Source: an uncultured Chitinophaga sp. (GTDB taxonomy: Bacteria > Bacteroidota > Bacteroidia > Cytophagales > Cyclobacteriaceae). From it: a DNA stretch of 64,000 nucleotides. Of this stretch, positions 62,153 to 64,000 are shown piece by piece. Within the stretch, counting starts at the first letter, position 1. Each line of letters starts with the position of its first letter. The notes below the pieces were generated by a model that was not told the origin of the DNA, did not search any database, and was given only the letters and a program-made list of their open reading frames with translations. The translations under genes and the position numbers were made by a program. Location: positions 496,001 through 560,000 of the forward strand of contig CABHOK010000003.1 of the NCBI GenBank assembly GCA_902168205.1, read 5' to 3'.

Positions 62153-64000
62153 TTAGTGAATAACGAGTTTTCGGTTTGCTGACCAGGCTGCAGATGTAAT
62201 TCTGACTATATATACTCCACTAAGCAATGCGCTTAGTCGGAGGGTTGCCGATCCGGATTGAGACACTTGCAACTTTGTTTGTGCTACCTGGATACCTTGC
62301 GGATCGAGAATAGTGATGGTATATGCGCCATCCGGAACATCAATCAGGTCGACTGTAACATCATCGTCCTGGTTAACAGGATTCGGATATACAGATGCAA
62401 ATGGTTCTGCCGGTCCATCGAATTCAATCCGTATAACTTTAAAGCGGACTGTGGTGCCATCCAGATCGGTCTGCGAGAGTCGATAGTAATATACTCCCGC
62501 CTTTGCTCCGTCATCTGTAAATTGATATTTGTTTGTAAGTTGTGATGTTCCACTTCCTTTTACGGTGCCGATCGTTATAAATTCTTCACCATTGGCCGAG
62601 CGCTCCAGGGTAAAATAATCGTTGTTGATCTCCGTAGCCGTTGCCCAATGCAATTCAATGGCATGTGTTTGCTCATTGTTCAATCCTTTAAAATATAGTA
62701 ATGAAACAGGTAGTGGTGTATTGCCTGCACTGCCTATAATGCCGGAGTTTGCTGTACCGCTGGCTGTGCTTGCGCGTGTAGTACAAGTGTTTTCATTGCA
62801 GCCACCTGTTCCACTGGCAGTGGTGGTCGTTATATTTGTTGTGGGCTGTGCTGACGAGTATATTACAACGCCCTGGCCACCACCACCGCCACCTCCGTGC
62901 GATCGGGAGTCGTTTACAGTTCCTCCGCTTCCTCCGTTGGCGGCTACGGTTAATGTACAGCCTGATGCTATATTAAAAGTCTTAACGGCAAGCACTATAC
63001 TTCCTCCTGCACCTCCTCCTCCGGCTCCATCATTGCCAGAGGTATTTGCGGCTGTGCCACCACCACCGTTGGCGGATATTGTAACGGTTCCACACGCGCC
63101 AGTGGTAGTTATCTGTTTAGCGTTAATAAGAATAATGCCGCCTCCATCTGCACCGGCAGTTGCAGCACTGTTGTTTTGCTGGCCACCGCCACCGCCACCT
63201 CCCATAAAGACGCGACTGGCACTTATACTTGTGCTTAACGATATACCCCCCTGGCCTCCTACAGGAGTTGACTCACATAAATATCCAGGGCCACCGTCAC
63301 CTCCCGTAGTATAGTTTCCGCCACCGCCACCTCCGGCATTATGCAAATTACCTCCACCGCCACCGTTAAGATCTTTAGCACGACCATAAATATAGCCTGT
63401 CGATGTTATCTTATATATACTTTCTCCTTTTCTACCGGACGCCGCATTGTTGCTGGTAATCCATGTGGATGCATCACATATTACACTATTACCTATTCCC
63501 GAGCGTGTGCCGCCAATAAACCCGGCCTCATTGGCGGTGAGGTTATGCGCCAGGGTGAGTGTGCCTGATACTTCCATAGCAAGCACGCCACCAACATTTC
63601 CATTCCAATCCATGGCAGTCATGTTTGCAGTTGTAGTATAATCCGGATTACCATAGAGTCTGAACGATATAATCTGTACAGAGGAATTTGTGCCTATATT
63701 AAACGTATTACTGAGAGTTGCATTAAGTGTTATTGTGCTGGGAAGCCCGGAGCTTTCAGTGTGTGATGCGATTGTAGCTACTTCATATATACCGGCAGAT
63801 TTAATGGAGCCCAATGATCCGAAAGTAGATGCGTTGGTAACATCACCAATGACATCATCCTGCATTTGCATAATGATAATCCTGTTGCCATCTTCAAAAG
63901 TGTGAAAGGTTTCCGTTACATTCGATAAGGTTAGTACTTTGCCCGAGATAGCTGTGACTTTTGCATAGGCGTTTACTTGCGCTGATACTCTTGTGCCCGT
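62153..64000 (-). CDS. Glycine-rich T9SS-secreted surface protein, N-terminus beyond the window edge
   Basis: At least 615 residues. The frame is open through the right edge, where TGTRVSAQVNAYAKV resembles the end of a signal peptide, so the true start lies just outside and the ATG at 63871 is internal. The central part (about 150-330 residues from the edge) is dominated by Gly runs (GGGGGNLHNAGGGGGGNY; MGGGGGGGQQNN; DGAGGGGAGGSIVLAVK). A fibronectin-like region (LHWATATEINNDYFTLERSA) follows and then a T9SS type A sorting domain (ASVYPNPVNQDDDVTVDL, LSGVYIVRIT, NRKLVIH). Glycine-rich modules of this kind occur in surface adhesins. Confidence 0.88.
   Translation of the reverse strand, partial: TGTRVSAQVNAYAKVTAISGKVLTLSNVTETFHTFEDGNRIIIMQMQDDVIGDVTNASTFGSLGSIKSAGIYEVATIASHTESSGLPSTITLNATLSNTFNIGTNSSVQIISFRLYGNPDYTTTANMTAMDWNGNVGGVLAMEVSGTLTLAHNLTANEAGFIGGTRSGIGNSVICDASTWITSNNAASGRKGESIYKITSTGYIYGRAKDLNGGGGGNLHNAGGGGGGNYTTGGDGGPGYLCESTPVGGQGGISLSTSISASRVFMGGGGGGGQQNNSAATAGADGGGIILINAKQITTTGACGTVTISANGGGGTAANTSGNDGAGGGGAGGSIVLAVKTFNIASGCTLTVAANGGSGGTVNDSRSHGGGGGGGQGVVIYSSAQPTTNITTTTASGTGGCNENTCTTRASTASGTANSGIIGSAGNTPLPVSLLYFKGLNNEQTHAIELHWATATEINNDYFTLERSANGEEFITIGTVKGSGTSQLTNKYQFTDDGAKAGVYYYRLSQTDLDGTTVRFKVIRIEFDGPAEPFASVYPNPVNQDDDVTVDLIDVPDGAYTITILDPQGIQVAQTKLQVSQSGSATLRLSALLSGVYIVRITSAAWSANRKLVIH

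Noticed and set aside
62622-63314. Long proline-rich plus-strand ORF (230 codons)
   Set aside because: It is the complement of the glycine-rich section of the T9SS cargo gene; Gly codons read backwards give Pro runs.
1-64000. CRISPR array or complete insertion sequence
   Set aside because: I found no regularly spaced direct repeats, no intact transposase and no terminal inverted repeats around a transposase-like frame.

Overview
The window looks like a chromosomal segment of a Bacteroidota bacterium, most likely Cytophagales (a Chryseolinea/Ohtaekwangia-like lineage is my guess, not proven). The reasons are a SusC/SusD pair, type IX secretion (T9SS) C-terminal sorting domains, a short Bacteroidota-type primary sigma factor, FecR/ECF pairs, the MoxR-DUF58-DUF4350-DUF4129-SpoIIM cluster, a split KdpD, and promoters of the TTTG-N19-TAnnTTTG type.

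Layout. 1-2.2 kb: cobalamin genes (cobD-like, cut by the window edge, and cobQ). 2.3-9.8 kb: two RDD membrane proteins flanking a MoxR/DUF58 membrane-complex operon. 9.9-13 kb: an exported PrxQ/Bcp peroxiredoxin, then an ECF41-type sigma factor with RidA, monooxygenase-like and carboxymuconolactone decarboxylase genes; two near-identical GGTCAC-N18-GTC sites, each 33 nt from a start codon, look like its promoters. 13.2-20.6 kb: ATP-grasp enzyme, response regulator, ECF sigma/anti-sigma group, AlkD-like protein, a kinase-like protein without an ATPase domain, and a tandem beta-carbonic-anhydrase-like protein. 20.7-26.6 kb is accessory: a frameshifted exported gene, a wrecked tyrosine recombinase, two AT-rich integron-type cassettes with an attC-like palindrome, tRNA-Arg(CCG), a DUF4272 gene and gene debris. 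26.6-37.8 kb: a complete kdp potassium-uptake locus (kdpF, A, B, C, porin, split KdpD, histidine kinase) with an extra 27-residue ORF and a sigma-54 promoter, plus a nearby sigma-54 activator. 38.2-45.4 kb: primary sigma factor, cold-shock-domain protein, a candidate small RNA, CheW, a chemoreceptor and a TolC-like protein. 45.4-51 kb: a surface protein with an S74 domain and a T9SS cargo protein.

The most interesting part is 51-62 kb. One minus-strand operon encodes a PstS-like binding protein, SusC, SusD, two Cys-type sulfatases, a rhodanese-thioredoxin fusion and an exported formylglycine-generating enzyme with both catalytic cysteines. Its leader carries, in order, a consensus promoter, a SAM-I (S-box) riboswitch and a 34-codon ORF ending in five cysteine codons before its stop. 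I infer a sulfur-scavenging locus sensing both S-adenosylmethionine and cysteine supply; the poly-Cys leader peptide is the best candidate for something undescribed. The window ends inside a glycine-rich T9SS cargo gene.
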